From: Oscillospiraceae bacterium
GTDB lineage: Bacteria > Bacillota > Clostridia > Oscillospirales > Ruminococcaceae
DNA: 42,233 nt
NCBI GenBank assembly: GCA_017436575.1
Contig: JAFSCU010000025.1
Location: forward strand, 1-42,233
Direction: 5' to 3'
The first letter of the stretch is position 1; each line of letters opens with the position of its first letter. Below the pieces are notes generated by a model. That model had not been told where the DNA came from and searched no databases. It was given only the letters and a program-made list of their open reading frames with translations. Position numbers and translations under genes: made by a program. Positions 32,891-41,514 of the stretch are shown piece after piece.

Positions 32891-33154
32891 ATGGTAGCAG
32901 ATAAAACAAAGGTTCTCCGCTTGCTGAAAACCGCCCGCGGTCAGCTGGACGCAGTTATCAAAATGGTGGAAGAAGACAGATACTGTGTAGATATTTCCCA
33001 TCAGATTATGGCAACGGAAGGTCTGCTGAGCAATGCCAACCGTCAGGTGCTGACAGAGCACCTGAAACACTGTGTGAACAATGCGCAGACAGAGCAGGAC
33101 CGCAACGAAAAAGTGGACGAACTGATTGGTCTGATGAGTAAAATTTTAAAATAA
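32891..33154 (+). CDS. csoR: CsoR-family copper-sensing repressor
   Basis: 87 aa, all helical. The Cu(I) ligands of the family are present: Cys in DRYCVDIS, and His and Cys in LTEHLKHCVN, the Cys-His-Cys pattern. KVLRLLKTARGQLDAVIKMVEED is the first helix of the family. First gene of the copper operon, 9 bases before copA. Ribosome site AAGGAGAAAGCAAT. Confidence 0.93.
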   Translation: MVADKTKVLRLLKTARGQLDAVIKMVEEDRYCVDISHQIMATEGLLSNANRQVLTEHLKHCVNNAQTEQDRNEKVDELIGLMSKILK

Positions 33155-33163
33155 GAGGCAAAT

Positions 33164-35974
33164 ATGAAACAGAAATATGATATTACAGGTATGACCTGCT
33201 CCGCCTGCTCTTCAAGGGTTGAAAAAAGCGTTTCAAAACTGGAAGGAATCGGGACTGTAAGTGTAAACCTGCTGACAAACAGTATGCAGGTGGAATATCC
33301 GGACGGAGCATTGACTACAGAAGAAATTATTTCCTGTGTGGAAAAAGCAGGCTATGGGGCATCCCTGGCAGGTGGTGAAGGAAAACAGCAGACATCTGCA
33401 AAGCCCAGAGAAAATGTGGCGGAAAAACAGATAGCACAGATGAAGAAAAGACTGATTACGTCATTTGTTTTCTGGATTCCGCTGATGTATGTATCAATGG
33501 GCAGCATGTACGGTGCCCCTCTGCCCCAGTGGCTGACAGGACATCAGAATGCAATTTCTTTTGCGCTGATACAGTTTTTACTGTGCCTGCCTATTATGTA
33601 TATAAATAAACATTATTATGAAAAAGGTTTTTCAACTCTTTTCCACGGCGCACCGAATATGGACAGCCTGATTGCTGTGGGTTCCACAGCGGCTATTGCC
33701 TATGGTGTTTTCGCTATTTTCAGAATGAGCTGGGGTATGGGCGCAGGTGATATGGCACTGGTGGCAAAATATCACATGGACCTTTACTTTGAAGGCGGTG
33801 CCACTATACTGACACTTATCACCCTGGGCAAATTCCTGGAAGCCCGCAGCAAAGGTAAAACCAGCGAAGCCATTTCACGTCTGCTGGACCTGGCACCAAA
33901 GACAGCCACGGTTGAACGCAATGGTGTTGAAATGGAAATTCCTGTGGAACAGGTGGTTTCCGGGGACATTGTGCTGGTAAAACCTGGCATGAACATTCCG
34001 GTTGACGGCATTGTGCTGGAAGGTGTGACCAGCGTTGACCAGGCGGCGATTACAGGCGAAAGCATACCTGTCCACAAGGAAACAGGGGACAGTGTTATCG
34101 GTGCAACCATCAACAAAACAGGCTTTATCAGAATTCAGGCAACTAAAGTAGGGGACGACACCACATTCTCACAGATTATCCGCCTGGTAGAAGAAGCCAG
34201 CGCTTCAAAAGCGCCTATTGCACAGATGGCAGATAAAATTGCCGGCGTATTTGTGCCGGTGGTTATGGGTATTGCGGCGGTGACTTTCATAGTGTGGTAT
34301 TTTGTACTGAATGCTACATTTGAGTTTGCCCTTTCATGCGGTATTACAGTTCTGGTTATTTCCTGCCCTTGTGCACTGGGTCTTGCCACACCTGTTGCAA
34401 TTATGGTGGGCACAGGCAAAGGTGCAGAAAACGGCATACTTATCAAATCAGGTGAAGCACTGGAAATCGCCCACAATGTAAATACTGTTGTGCTGGACAA
34501 AACAGGTACCATCACCCAGGGCAGACCGGTGGTTACAGATGTGGTGGCCGTGAATATGGCGGCAGAGGAATTTATCCGTCTGGCTGCAGCCCTTGAAAGT
34601 AAATCCGAACATCCGCTGGCTATGGCAATTATGGAATATGCGGCGGAAAACAATATAGATTATCCTCAGGTGGAAAATTTCAACTCTATTCCGGGCAAAG
34701 GTATTTTTGCACAGTATGGCGGTGCTGATTATATTGCTGGCAATGCCAAACTGCTGGGTGAAAACGGAGTGGATATTTCACTGATACAGGAAAAAATAAA
34801 CAGCCTTGCAGACAGCGGCAAAACACCTATGATGTTTGCCCGAGACGGCCAGTTGATGGGTATTATCGCTGTTGCCGATGTGGTAAAACCAACCAGCAAA
34901 CAGGCCATTGAAAAACTTACTTCAATGGGCGTTGAAGTTATTATGCTGACAGGTGACAACGAAAGAACAGCCAAAGGTATTGCCAAAGACCTGAATCTGT
35001 CCAAAACCATTGCAGACGTTCTGCCACAGGATAAGGAAAAAGTGGTTTCACAACTGCAGGCAGAAGGCAAAACTGTTGCTATGGTTGGTGACGGTGTAAA
35101 TGACGCACCTGCTCTTGTGCGTGCTGATGTAGGCGTTGCCATCGGCGCCGGCACTGATGTTGCGGTGGAAAGTGCAGATATTGTCCTTATGAAAAACGAC
35201 CTGCTGGACGTGGTTTCTGCAATCCGTCTTTCAAAGGCAGTTATCAGAAATATCCAGCAAAACCTGTTCTGGGCATTTTTCTACAACAGCTGTGGTATAC
35301 CGCTGGCGGCAGGCGTGTTCTATGGTATGTTCGGTTGGAAACTGACACCGTCTTTTGGTGCGGCAGCAATGTCCTTTTCCAGCATTTTTGTAGTTTCAAA
35401 CGCACTGCGTCTGCGCCTTTTCAAAGTTGACAAGGATGAGCATCAGACATTGGAACTGACAGATATTTCTGTAAAAACTGAAGAAATTTCTCTGGATTTA
35501 CCGCATGCTGTGAAAAAAGAACCAAAAACACAGGGCAACATCACACTGATGATAGACGGCATGATGTGCGAACACTGTGTGCGCCACGTTACCGAGGCAC
35601 TGCAGAGCGTGGAAGGTGTGATAGATATAAATGTAAGTCTGGAAGAAAACAAGGCAACAGTTTCTGCCACAGCCGATAAAATTCAGGCTATGATTGATGC
35701 AATTACAGCAGAAGACTATGAAGTAACAGAGGTTATCACAGCCGACGCTGCCCGGCCGGGCAACATCACACTGATGATAGACGGCATGATGTGTGAACAC
35801 TGTGTGCGCCATGTTACCGAGGCACTGCAGAGCGTGGAAGGTGTGACAGACATAAATGTAAGTCTGGAAGAAAACAAAGCAACAGTTACTGCCACAGCCG
35901 ATAAAATTCAGGCTATGATTGATGCAATCACAGCAGAAGACTATGAAGTAACAGAGGTTATCAATGCACAGTAA
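33164..35974 (+). CDS. copA: copper-exporting P1B-type ATPase with three metal-binding domains
   Basis: 936 aa, longer than the usual 740-820. An N-terminal HMA domain carries GMTCSACSSRVEKSV. Then come the transmembrane core, the actuator TGES (AAITGESIPV), CPC in the ion path (VISCPCALGLATPV), the phosphorylation site DKTGTITQG, the HP motif SEHPLAMA and GDGVNDAPAL. After the last helix two further HMA domains follow (GMMCEHCVRHV in each). Their DNA is a near-identical tandem repeat of 225 bases, so the duplication is recent. N-terminal HMAs are common; a C-terminal pair is not. Start ATG with AGAGGC upstream. Confidence 0.95.
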   Translation: MKQKYDITGMTCSACSSRVEKSVSKLEGIGTVSVNLLTNSMQVEYPDGALTTEEIISCVEKAGYGASLAGGEGKQQTSAKPRENVAEKQIAQMKKRLITSFVFWIPLMYVSMGSMYGAPLPQWLTGHQNAISFALIQFLLCLPIMYINKHYYEKGFSTLFHGAPNMDSLIAVGSTAAIAYGVFAIFRMSWGMGAGDMALVAKYHMDLYFEGGATILTLITLGKFLEARSKGKTSEAISRLLDLAPKTATVERNGVEMEIPVEQVVSGDIVLVKPGMNIPVDGIVLEGVTSVDQAAITGESIPVHKETGDSVIGATINKTGFIRIQATKVGDDTTFSQIIRLVEEASASKAPIAQMADKIAGVFVPVVMGIAAVTFIVWYFVLNATFEFALSCGITVLVISCPCALGLATPVAIMVGTGKGAENGILIKSGEALEIAHNVNTVVLDKTGTITQGRPVVTDVVAVNMAAEEFIRLAAALESKSEHPLAMAIMEYAAENNIDYPQVENFNSIPGKGIFAQYGGADYIAGNAKLLGENGVDISLIQEKINSLADSGKTPMMFARDGQLMGIIAVADVVKPTSKQAIEKLTSMGVEVIMLTGDNERTAKGIAKDLNLSKTIADVLPQDKEKVVSQLQAEGKTVAMVGDGVNDAPALVRADVGVAIGAGTDVAVESADIVLMKNDLLDVVSAIRLSKAVIRNIQQNLFWAFFYNSCGIPLAAGVFYGMFGWKLTPSFGAAAMSFSSIFVVSNALRLRLFKVDKDEHQTLELTDISVKTEEISLDLPHAVKKEPKTQGNITLMIDGMMCEHCVRHVTEALQSVEGVIDINVSLEENKATVSATADKIQAMIDAITAEDYEVTEVITADAARPGNITLMIDGMMCEHCVRHVTEALQSVEGVTDINVSLEENKATVTATADKIQAMIDAITAEDYEVTEVINAQ
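35534..35971 (+). repeat. tandem duplication encoding the two C-terminal HMA domains of CopA
   Basis: Unit 1 is 35534-35758 and unit 2 starts at 35759, an offset of exactly 75 codons. The nucleotide match is nearly perfect apart from scattered changes and the link at the end of unit 1. Confidence 0.9.
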
Positions 35975-36013
35975 GTGCAATAAGATATATAATGATAAAA
36001 GGAGAATAGAAAA

Positions 36014-36217
36014 ATGATTCTGAAAATCGAAGGCATGATGTGTCCAAAATGCGTTAAACATGTAGACAAAGCTCTTAACGCTGTTGAAGGTGCTGCTGAT
36101 GTAGTAGTTAGCCTGGAAGAAAAACAGGCAACAGTTACAGCTGCTGCTGAACTGGAAGCAACACTGGTTGCTGCAGTTGCAGATGCTGGCTATAAAGTAA
36201 CAGAAGTTATCAAATAA
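36014..36217 (+). CDS. copZ: CopZ-like copper chaperone
   Basis: 67 aa, one HMA domain, metal motif GMMCPKC at residues 8-14. It resembles the CopA C-terminal domains (HVDKALNAVEGAADVVVSLEEKQATV) and probably hands Cu(I) to CopA. It lies 39 bases after copA with its own strong site AAAGGAGAATAGAAAA. Codon use is rich in GCT and GTT, suggesting high expression. Confidence 0.92.
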   Translation: MILKIEGMMCPKCVKHVDKALNAVEGAADVVVSLEEKQATVTAAAELEATLVAAVADAGYKVTEVIK

Positions 36218-36250
36218 TCATTGCTTTAATGCCATTTTAGAAAAGCAGAA

Positions 36251-36280
36251 AGCGGGTCACTTCAGTGGCCTGCTTTTTGC
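36251..36280 (+). terminator. terminator of the copper operon
   Basis: A 10-bp stem AGCGGGTCAC/GTGGCCTGCT with two G-U pairs, loop TTCA, followed by TTTTGCTTT. Confidence 0.75.
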
Positions 36281-36350
36281 TTTCCCAAAACCATTACATC
36301 GCTTTGTTTGCGTTCTCCAACCGCCTGCAAAGCACCATTCCAAAATAAAA

Positions 36351-36374
36351 GCCAGACACTTTGTAGTGTCTGGC
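36351..36374 (-). terminator. terminator of the galE operon
   Basis: A 9-bp perfect stem GCCAGACAC/GTGTCTGGC with a 6-base loop, then TTTTATTTT on the minus strand, 15 bases past the stop. Confidence 0.85.
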
Positions 36375-36389
36375 AATTTATATTTGATA

Positions 36390-37313
36390 TTATTTCCACA
36401 TATTATCCGGATATGTGTGGATTTCATGCATGTGTTTCAATGCGGCCACAACCTTTGGTTTGTCTTCCTTATAGGTTACGCCATACCATTTGTCAGCGGA
36501 ATGCAGCACTTTTACTGTGGCCTTACCGCTGTCAATCAGTTTTGTCACCACACTTGGCAGATAGTATTCGCCTTTCAGTGGGTTAGTAGCAATGGCATTG
36601 TCCAGAAATTCACCAAAACCGTCCCAGGCTTCCCTTACAAAATCAGGTGTAAAGCCCCACATATTCATTGAAACCAGTGTGTCCGGTTCCAGCGGGTTCC
36701 AGGTTTTGCCATCATCTTCTGTAAATTTTGCACCCCATACAGCATCTTTTTCGATATGTGTATGTTCAGTTACATTTACCAGCATATCGTTGGCATCTGT
36801 CACACATACACCACGGGAAACATAGCCGTTTTCTGTCAGTGTGTTTTCCAGTTCATAAGCAACCATAGCAAAACTGTATTTTTTACCGCTTTCAGCATTG
36901 GCCAGATAGTCAAATACCACTTTAAAAGCATCTCTGCCATAGTAGTCGTCAGCGTTAATAACCACAAAAGGTGAGTCAATAACATCCCTTGCGGCACATA
37001 CTGCGTGGGCTGTGCCCCAAGGTTTCACCCTGCCGGCAGGCACGCTGTAACCCTGTGGCAGGTCAGCTGTATCCTGAAATACATACACTGCTTCCATACC
37101 CTGTGGAATTCTTTTGCCTATGGATTCTTTAAAATCTTTTTCGATTTCCTTTTTGATGATAAAAACCACGGTTTCAAAACCTGCTTTTTTTGCATCATAA
37201 AGAGAATAGTCAATAATAATTTCACCGTTTGGACCAACAGGGTCTATCTGTTTCAGCCCGCCATAGCGGCTGCCCATACCTGCGGCCATTACAACAAGAA
37301 CAGGTTTACTCAT
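36390..37313 (-). CDS. sugar-phosphate nucleotidyltransferase
   Basis: 307 aa. The N-terminus VLVVMAAGMGSRYGGLKQIDPVGPNGE is the nucleotide-binding motif GxGxRxxxLxK of sugar pyrophosphorylases, and VINADDYYGRDAF holds the metal Asp residues. The sugar and nucleotide are not decidable, but the operon partner galE suggests UDP-hexose metabolism. The ATG at 37313 directly follows AAGGAG, which overlaps the galE stop codon, so the two are coupled; the frame upstream of it lies inside galE. Confidence 0.82.
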   Translation of the reverse strand: MSKPVLVVMAAGMGSRYGGLKQIDPVGPNGEIIIDYSLYDAKKAGFETVVFIIKKEIEKDFKESIGKRIPQGMEAVYVFQDTADLPQGYSVPAGRVKPWGTAHAVCAARDVIDSPFVVINADDYYGRDAFKVVFDYLANAESGKKYSFAMVAYELENTLTENGYVSRGVCVTDANDMLVNVTEHTHIEKDAVWGAKFTEDDGKTWNPLEPDTLVSMNMWGFTPDFVREAWDGFGEFLDNAIATNPLKGEYYLPSVVTKLIDSGKATVKVLHSADKWYGVTYKEDKPKVVAALKHMHEIHTYPDNMWK

Positions 37314-37317
37314 ATTA

Positions 37318-38337
37318 TTACTCCTTGTAACCGTTAGGGTTGTTGCTCTGCCAGTTCCATGAATGTGCACACATATCATCTATTGTGTACTGTGCTGTCC
37401 AGCCCAGTTCTTCCCTTGCTTTTCGTGGGTCTGCATAGTTTTCTGCTATGTCACCGGCGCGGCGAGGCAGATAGTTCTTTTCCAGTTCCCTGCCGATTGC
37501 TTTTTCATACGCTTTGATTACCTGCAGTACGCTGTAACCATTGCCGGTGCCCAGGTTGTATGTAACCAGACCGCATTTTGTAAACAGTTTTTTCACAGCT
37601 GCCACATGACCTTTTGCCAGGTCTACTACGTGGATATAGTCGCGCACACCTGTGCCGTCCGGTGTTGGGTAGTCTGTGCCGAACACGCGAACAGCAGGAT
37701 ATTTGCCTATGGCAGCCTGTGCGATATATGGCAGCAGGTTGTTAGGAATACCGTTAGGGTCTTCCCCAATCAGACCTGATGGATGAGCACCGATAGGGTT
37801 GAAATAACGGAGGATAGCCACGTTCATTTTCTTGTCAGATACACACAGGTCACGCAGAATCTGTTCCTGCATTACCTTTGTCCAGCCGTATGGGTTTGTT
37901 GCGCCGTTGGCTGGGCTGTCTTCTGTACAAGGCACTGTTTCAGGGTCGCCGTAAACTGTGGCAGATGATGAGAACACAAAGTTTTTAACGCCGTGTCTTT
38001 TCATTGCCTGAAGAATTGTCATGGCACCGCCGATGTTGTTTTCATAATAGTCCAGCGGTTTTTCCACACTTTCGCCAACAGCTTTGTATGCTGCAAAATG
38101 AATAACAGCATCTATTTCCGGGTGGGCACTGAACAGATTTTCCACCTGGTCTTTGTCGCACACATCACATTCAACAAATGGAACGTCCACGCCGGTGATT
38201 GTTTTCAGTCTGTCAAGAACTTTTGGTGATGAATTGTAAAAATTATCTGCAATAACTACTTCATAACCTGCAGCCAGCAGTTCAACCACTGTATGGGAAC
38301 CGATATAACCGGCACCGCCTGTAACAAGAATAGCCAT
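37318..38337 (-). CDS. galE: UDP-glucose 4-epimerase
   Basis: 339 aa, typical length. Rossmann motif LVTGGAGYIGSHTVVEL, catalytic region SSSATVYGDPE and NPYGWTKVM (Tyr-x3-Lys), RYFNPIGAH, and DYIHVVDLAKGHV, all GalE-type. It interconverts UDP-glucose and UDP-galactose. ATG at 38337 with GGAGGTAATT; four extra upstream codons are in frame but lie on the ribosome site. Promoter on the minus strand: TTGTTT (38405-38400), 17 bases, TATAAT (38382-38377). Confidence 0.95.
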   Translation of the reverse strand: MAILVTGGAGYIGSHTVVELLAAGYEVVIADNFYNSSPKVLDRLKTITGVDVPFVECDVCDKDQVENLFSAHPEIDAVIHFAAYKAVGESVEKPLDYYENNIGGAMTILQAMKRHGVKNFVFSSSATVYGDPETVPCTEDSPANGATNPYGWTKVMQEQILRDLCVSDKKMNVAILRYFNPIGAHPSGLIGEDPNGIPNNLLPYIAQAAIGKYPAVRVFGTDYPTPDGTGVRDYIHVVDLAKGHVAAVKKLFTKCGLVTYNLGTGNGYSVLQVIKAYEKAIGRELEKNYLPRRAGDIAENYADPRKAREELGWTAQYTIDDMCAHSWNWQSNNPNGYKE

Positions 38338-38462
38338 AATTACCTCCATAAAAATTAAATATTATTCTAAGTAAATATTATACTATTATTTCTTTTTAAA
38401 AACAATGGTAAAACACAATTATCCATAATTATTGCAGACAAGCGGTTGTGAAAAATGAATTA

Positions 38463-38490
38463 AATCGATAAAAACATAAATATATCGATT
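38463..38490. repeat. inverted repeat upstream of the lipoprotein gene
   Basis: AATCGATA (38463-38470) and TATCGATT (38483-38490), a perfect 8-bp inverted repeat 12 bases apart, 27 bases before a TTGACC -35 box. Possible regulator site. Confidence 0.5.
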
Positions 38491-38516
38491 GTTATAGAAA
38501 TGTAATCATTTTTTAC

Positions 38517-38576
38517 TTGACCAATATATGTAAATATGTTAAAACTATTATGCATACATATGTAGATATGTAAAAT
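38517..38576 (+). promoter_or_regulatory. lipoprotein promoter region with direct repeats
   Basis: TTGACC (38517-38522), 17 bases, TAAAAC (38540-38545). Two direct repeats ATATGTA(A/G)ATATGT occur at 38526-38539 and 38558-38571, exactly 32 bases apart (three helical turns); the first fills the promoter spacer. A second -10-like TAAAAT is at 38571-38576. Confidence 0.5.
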
Positions 38577-38609
38577 AATCAAATCATTTTATGATGGAGG
38601 AAAATTATC

Positions 38610-39638
38610 ATGAAAAAAGTAATTGCACTTGCTCTGTCAGTAGTTATGGCTCTCTCCCTCGTTGCTTGCGGCGGCGAACCAGCAGCTCCAGCTAAATTCA
38701 AAGTTGGTATGGGCCACAACATTTCTGCTAAAATGACAGACGCTACAGCAGACAAAGCAGGTTCTGCACAGGTTGATACAACAATGCTGGTTGCAGCATT
38801 CGACGCTGAAGGCAAAGTTGTTTCAGTTTCTATCGACGTTGCACAGCAGAAACTGGGTGTAAACGCTGACGGTACAACTGCAGATGCATCTAAAGTTGAC
38901 ACAAGAACAAAAATCGAAAAAGAAGGCGACTACGGCATGGTAGGCGCTTCCGGTATCGGCAAAGAATACTTCGAACAGATCGAAGCTCTTGAAAACTGGA
39001 TGGTAGGCAAAACTGTTGAAGAAATCGTTGGTATGCCAGTTATGGACCGTGGCGATGGTTCACACACACACGTTCCAACAGATGCAGACCTGGCAGCAGG
39101 TTGCACAATCACAGTTAAATCCTACCTGGATGCTCTTCAGGAAGCTTGGGACACAGCTGTTGAAGTTGAAGGTCTTGCTAAAGCAGGTCTTGGTCAGAAC
39201 ATTTCCGTAAAAGGCACAGCTGCTACAGCTGACAAAAAAGGTTCTGCACAGGTTGACACAAACATGGTTGGTGTAGCTCTTGACGCTGAAGGCAAAATCC
39301 TGTGGGCAAAAATTGACGTTGCTCAGCAGAAAATCGCATTTGACGCAACAGGCGCAAAAGCTGGCGATGTTGATGTAAGAACAAAAGTTGAAAAAGAAGG
39401 CGACTACGGTATGGTAGGCGCATCTGCTATCGGCAAAGAATACTTCGAACAGGTTAAAGCTCTGGGCGAATGGATGGTAGGCAAAACAGTTGCTGATGTT
39501 GCAGCTATGGAAACATTTGACCGCGGCGACGGCTCACACACAGACGTTCCTGCAGTTGAAGACCTGAAAGCTTCTGTAACAATCACAGTTGGTGCATACC
39601 TTGACGCTCTGGTAGAAGCAGAAACAAACGCTAAATAA
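38610..39638 (+). CDS. tandem-repeat lipoprotein of unknown function
   Basis: 342 aa. A lipoprotein signal ends LSLVAC, with the lipid Cys at 20, followed by GG. The mature part is two repeats of about 150 residues (about 29-180 and 181-342). Shared landmarks are GSAQVDTxM, DAEGK, IDVAQQK, EKEGDYGMVGAS-IGKEYFEQ, WMVGKTV, and DRGDGSHTxVP. I know no function for this repeat; the pattern is loosely like FMN-binding extracellular domains but lacks a clear flavinylation motif. Codon use (AAC, GTT, ACA, GCT) and a strong site GATGGAGGAAAATTATC suggest very high expression. Gene stands alone. Confidence 0.85.
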   Translation: MKKVIALALSVVMALSLVACGGEPAAPAKFKVGMGHNISAKMTDATADKAGSAQVDTTMLVAAFDAEGKVVSVSIDVAQQKLGVNADGTTADASKVDTRTKIEKEGDYGMVGASGIGKEYFEQIEALENWMVGKTVEEIVGMPVMDRGDGSHTHVPTDADLAAGCTITVKSYLDALQEAWDTAVEVEGLAKAGLGQNISVKGTAATADKKGSAQVDTNMVGVALDAEGKILWAKIDVAQQKIAFDATGAKAGDVDVRTKVEKEGDYGMVGASAIGKEYFEQVKALGEWMVGKTVADVAAMETFDRGDGSHTDVPAVEDLKASVTITVGAYLDALVEAETNAK

Positions 39639-39659
39639 TAACCTGTCGGTTTGCTATGC

Positions 39660-39832
39660 AAAAAGGGCTGAACGCCCTTGATGAAACACAGTTTCATCCC
39701 GCCAGAACATTGAAATGGCAGTTATAGTGTCTGCAGAGTATATATAATGTTCCTGCCATTATAATCCTGTATCATTTCACAACTGAAAAAGTTGCATTGT
39801 TAAACACCGCTCCAATAGGGGCGGTGTTTTTA
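39660..39832 (+). other. structured 3' region of the lipoprotein transcript
   Basis: Four hairpins in a row: AAGGGC/GCCCTT (39663-39679), GATGAAAC/GTTTCATC (39680-39698), AATGGCAG/CTGCCATT (39714-39760) and the terminator AACACCGC/GCGGTGTT (39803-39828) followed by TT. The first two lack T-runs. They could stabilise a long-lived mRNA or be released as a 3'-derived small RNA. Confidence 0.55.
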
Positions 39833-39890
39833 TGTTTGTAATATGTATTTATATATGTTACCATAAAATAAAAACTTTCAGGTGATATTT

Positions 39891-40373
39891 ATGAACAAAC
39901 AGGATATATATAATCTTTTGAAAGAAAAAGGTATTGAACATCAGATATTTGAACACGAAGCTGTATATACAATAGAGGGAATGATGGCGCTGGGCCTGCC
40001 GGATGCTCATCGTGTGGCAAAAAATCTGTTTCTCCGTGATGATAAAAAGCATTTTTATCTGCTGGTGACAAAGGAAGACAGAAAAATCAATATGAAAGAG
40101 TTGCAGGCAAAACTGGGTACACGCCGCCTGTCTTTTGCAAATGAAACCCAGCTGATGGATATATTGGGGCTTATCAGCGGTGCTGTTTGCCCATTTGGTG
40201 TGCTGAACGATAAAAACAGACAGGTTACAGTGTTTTTTGATGATTATTTTTCAGCCGGTACAATAGGTGTACACCCATTGGACAACACTGCCAGCGTATT
40301 TCTGAAAGTAAGCGATATTGTGGATATCATAAAACCGTATTGCCTTGACTTAAAGTTTGTAAATCTGGAATGA
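39891..40373 (+). CDS. YbaK/ProX-domain aminoacyl-tRNA deacylase
   Basis: 160 aa. The single domain has the family pattern: HQIFEHEAVYTIEGM, HRVAKNLFLRDDKKHFYLLVTKEDRKINMKEL, and GAVCPFGVLND followed by IGVHPLDNTASVFL. ProX-type (PrdX) proteins clear alanine wrongly attached to tRNA-Pro. The ATG at 39891 is chosen because AGG lies 11 bases upstream; a GTG three codons earlier is also in frame. Confidence 0.9.
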   Translation: MNKQDIYNLLKEKGIEHQIFEHEAVYTIEGMMALGLPDAHRVAKNLFLRDDKKHFYLLVTKEDRKINMKELQAKLGTRRLSFANETQLMDILGLISGAVCPFGVLNDKNRQVTVFFDDYFSAGTIGVHPLDNTASVFLKVSDIVDIIKPYCLDLKFVNLE

Positions 40374-40502
40374 ATCCGGTTGGATTCTGTGGGAAAGGTG
40401 TAGTTCACCACTGGTTTATTCCCATTTCTTCTCATTGAAATCACCGCACCAAAATGTTATAATTACAAAGTTTGAAAAATACTTATTATATGAAGAGGTA
40501 AT

Positions 40503-41399
40503 ATGAAAAAGAGTACAGCAATACTTATGCTTATTATAGTTACTGTAATATGGGGCGGTGGCTTTATCGGTATAAAAATGGCACTGGACGGCGGCATGAC
40601 AGCCGGCACACTGAATATGGCGCGTGGTTTTATCTTTACTGCCATTGTCTTTGGCGCATTCCATCAGCATATATTGAATATGTCAAAGGCCGAACTGTTA
40701 AACGGTATTCTGGTGGGAACCTTCAATGCCCTGGGCTTTATCACCCAGGCAGTGGGCGCACTGTATACCACACCTTCAAATTCATCTTTCCTGACCACCA
40801 CAAATGTGGTAATGGTACCTTTTATGGCCTGGGCAATTTTTAAAGTAAGACCAAAACTGCGTAATCTGGTGGCAGTTGCAGTTTGTATGGCAGGTATGGG
40901 TGTGCTGACAGGTGCCTTTGAAACAGAATTTATTCTGAACATTGGCGACCTTTATACAGTTATAGGTGCTCTTTTCTTTGGTCTGTCCATTGTATTTCTG
41001 GCAAAACAGCCGGAAGGCGGTCATTTTTCTACTGGGGCGTTTATGATGGGTATAACCCTGTTTATGGCCGGTGCTGTATATACCGTTCTGTTTGAAAACA
41101 TCAGCCTTGCAGCAATTCCTTGGGCAAAGGTTATCTGGCCGGTGCTTTATCTGGCTGTGGGTTCCAACTTTGTGGCACAGTCTATGCAGATTGTGGCACA
41201 GCGCTATCTGTCTGCCTCTACTGCCTGCCTGATTCTTATGCTGGAAGGTGTGTTTGGCAGTGTGTTCAGTGTGATGTTTGGCTATGAACCTTTCACTATG
41301 AATCTTTTGCTGGGTGGCGGACTGATTGTGTGCAGTCTTATTTTAAGCGAAGTTCAGGTGGTTAAAAAGAAAGAAACAGGAGAAATTGTGAAACGTTGA
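40503..41399 (+). CDS. EamA/DMT-family transporter
   Basis: 298 aa, about ten hydrophobic helices in two EamA halves. The N-terminus (ILMLIIVTVIWGGGFIGIKMAL) and the LILMLEGVFGSVFSVMFGYEPF block near the C-terminus are typical. The family exports amino acids and other metabolites; the substrate is unknown. ATG with GAAGAGGTAAT upstream. Confidence 0.9.
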   Translation: MKKSTAILMLIIVTVIWGGGFIGIKMALDGGMTAGTLNMARGFIFTAIVFGAFHQHILNMSKAELLNGILVGTFNALGFITQAVGALYTTPSNSSFLTTTNVVMVPFMAWAIFKVRPKLRNLVAVAVCMAGMGVLTGAFETEFILNIGDLYTVIGALFFGLSIVFLAKQPEGGHFSTGAFMMGITLFMAGAVYTVLFENISLAAIPWAKVIWPVLYLAVGSNFVAQSMQIVAQRYLSASTACLILMLEGVFGSVFSVMFGYEPFTMNLLLGGGLIVCSLILSEVQVVKKKETGEIVKR

Positions 41400-41433
41400 C
41401 AATAATTTCCCTGTACTTTTGTAAATTACGCTA

Positions 41434-41462
41434 TTGACATTTATTGCTTAATAGTATATTAT
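41434..41462 (+). promoter_or_regulatory. promoter of the desulfoferrodoxin gene
   Basis: TTGACA (41434-41439), a 17-base spacer and TATTAT (41457-41462), 52 bases before the ATG. Confidence 0.65.
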
Positions 41463-41514
41463 ATCATTAAAGAGAAAAACAACAAAAAAGCTATAAATTA
41501 AAAGGAGTACATTT

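Noticed and set aside
33784-35154. Long minus-strand frames opposite copA
   Set aside because: Antisense shadows of a strongly supported P-type ATPase gene.
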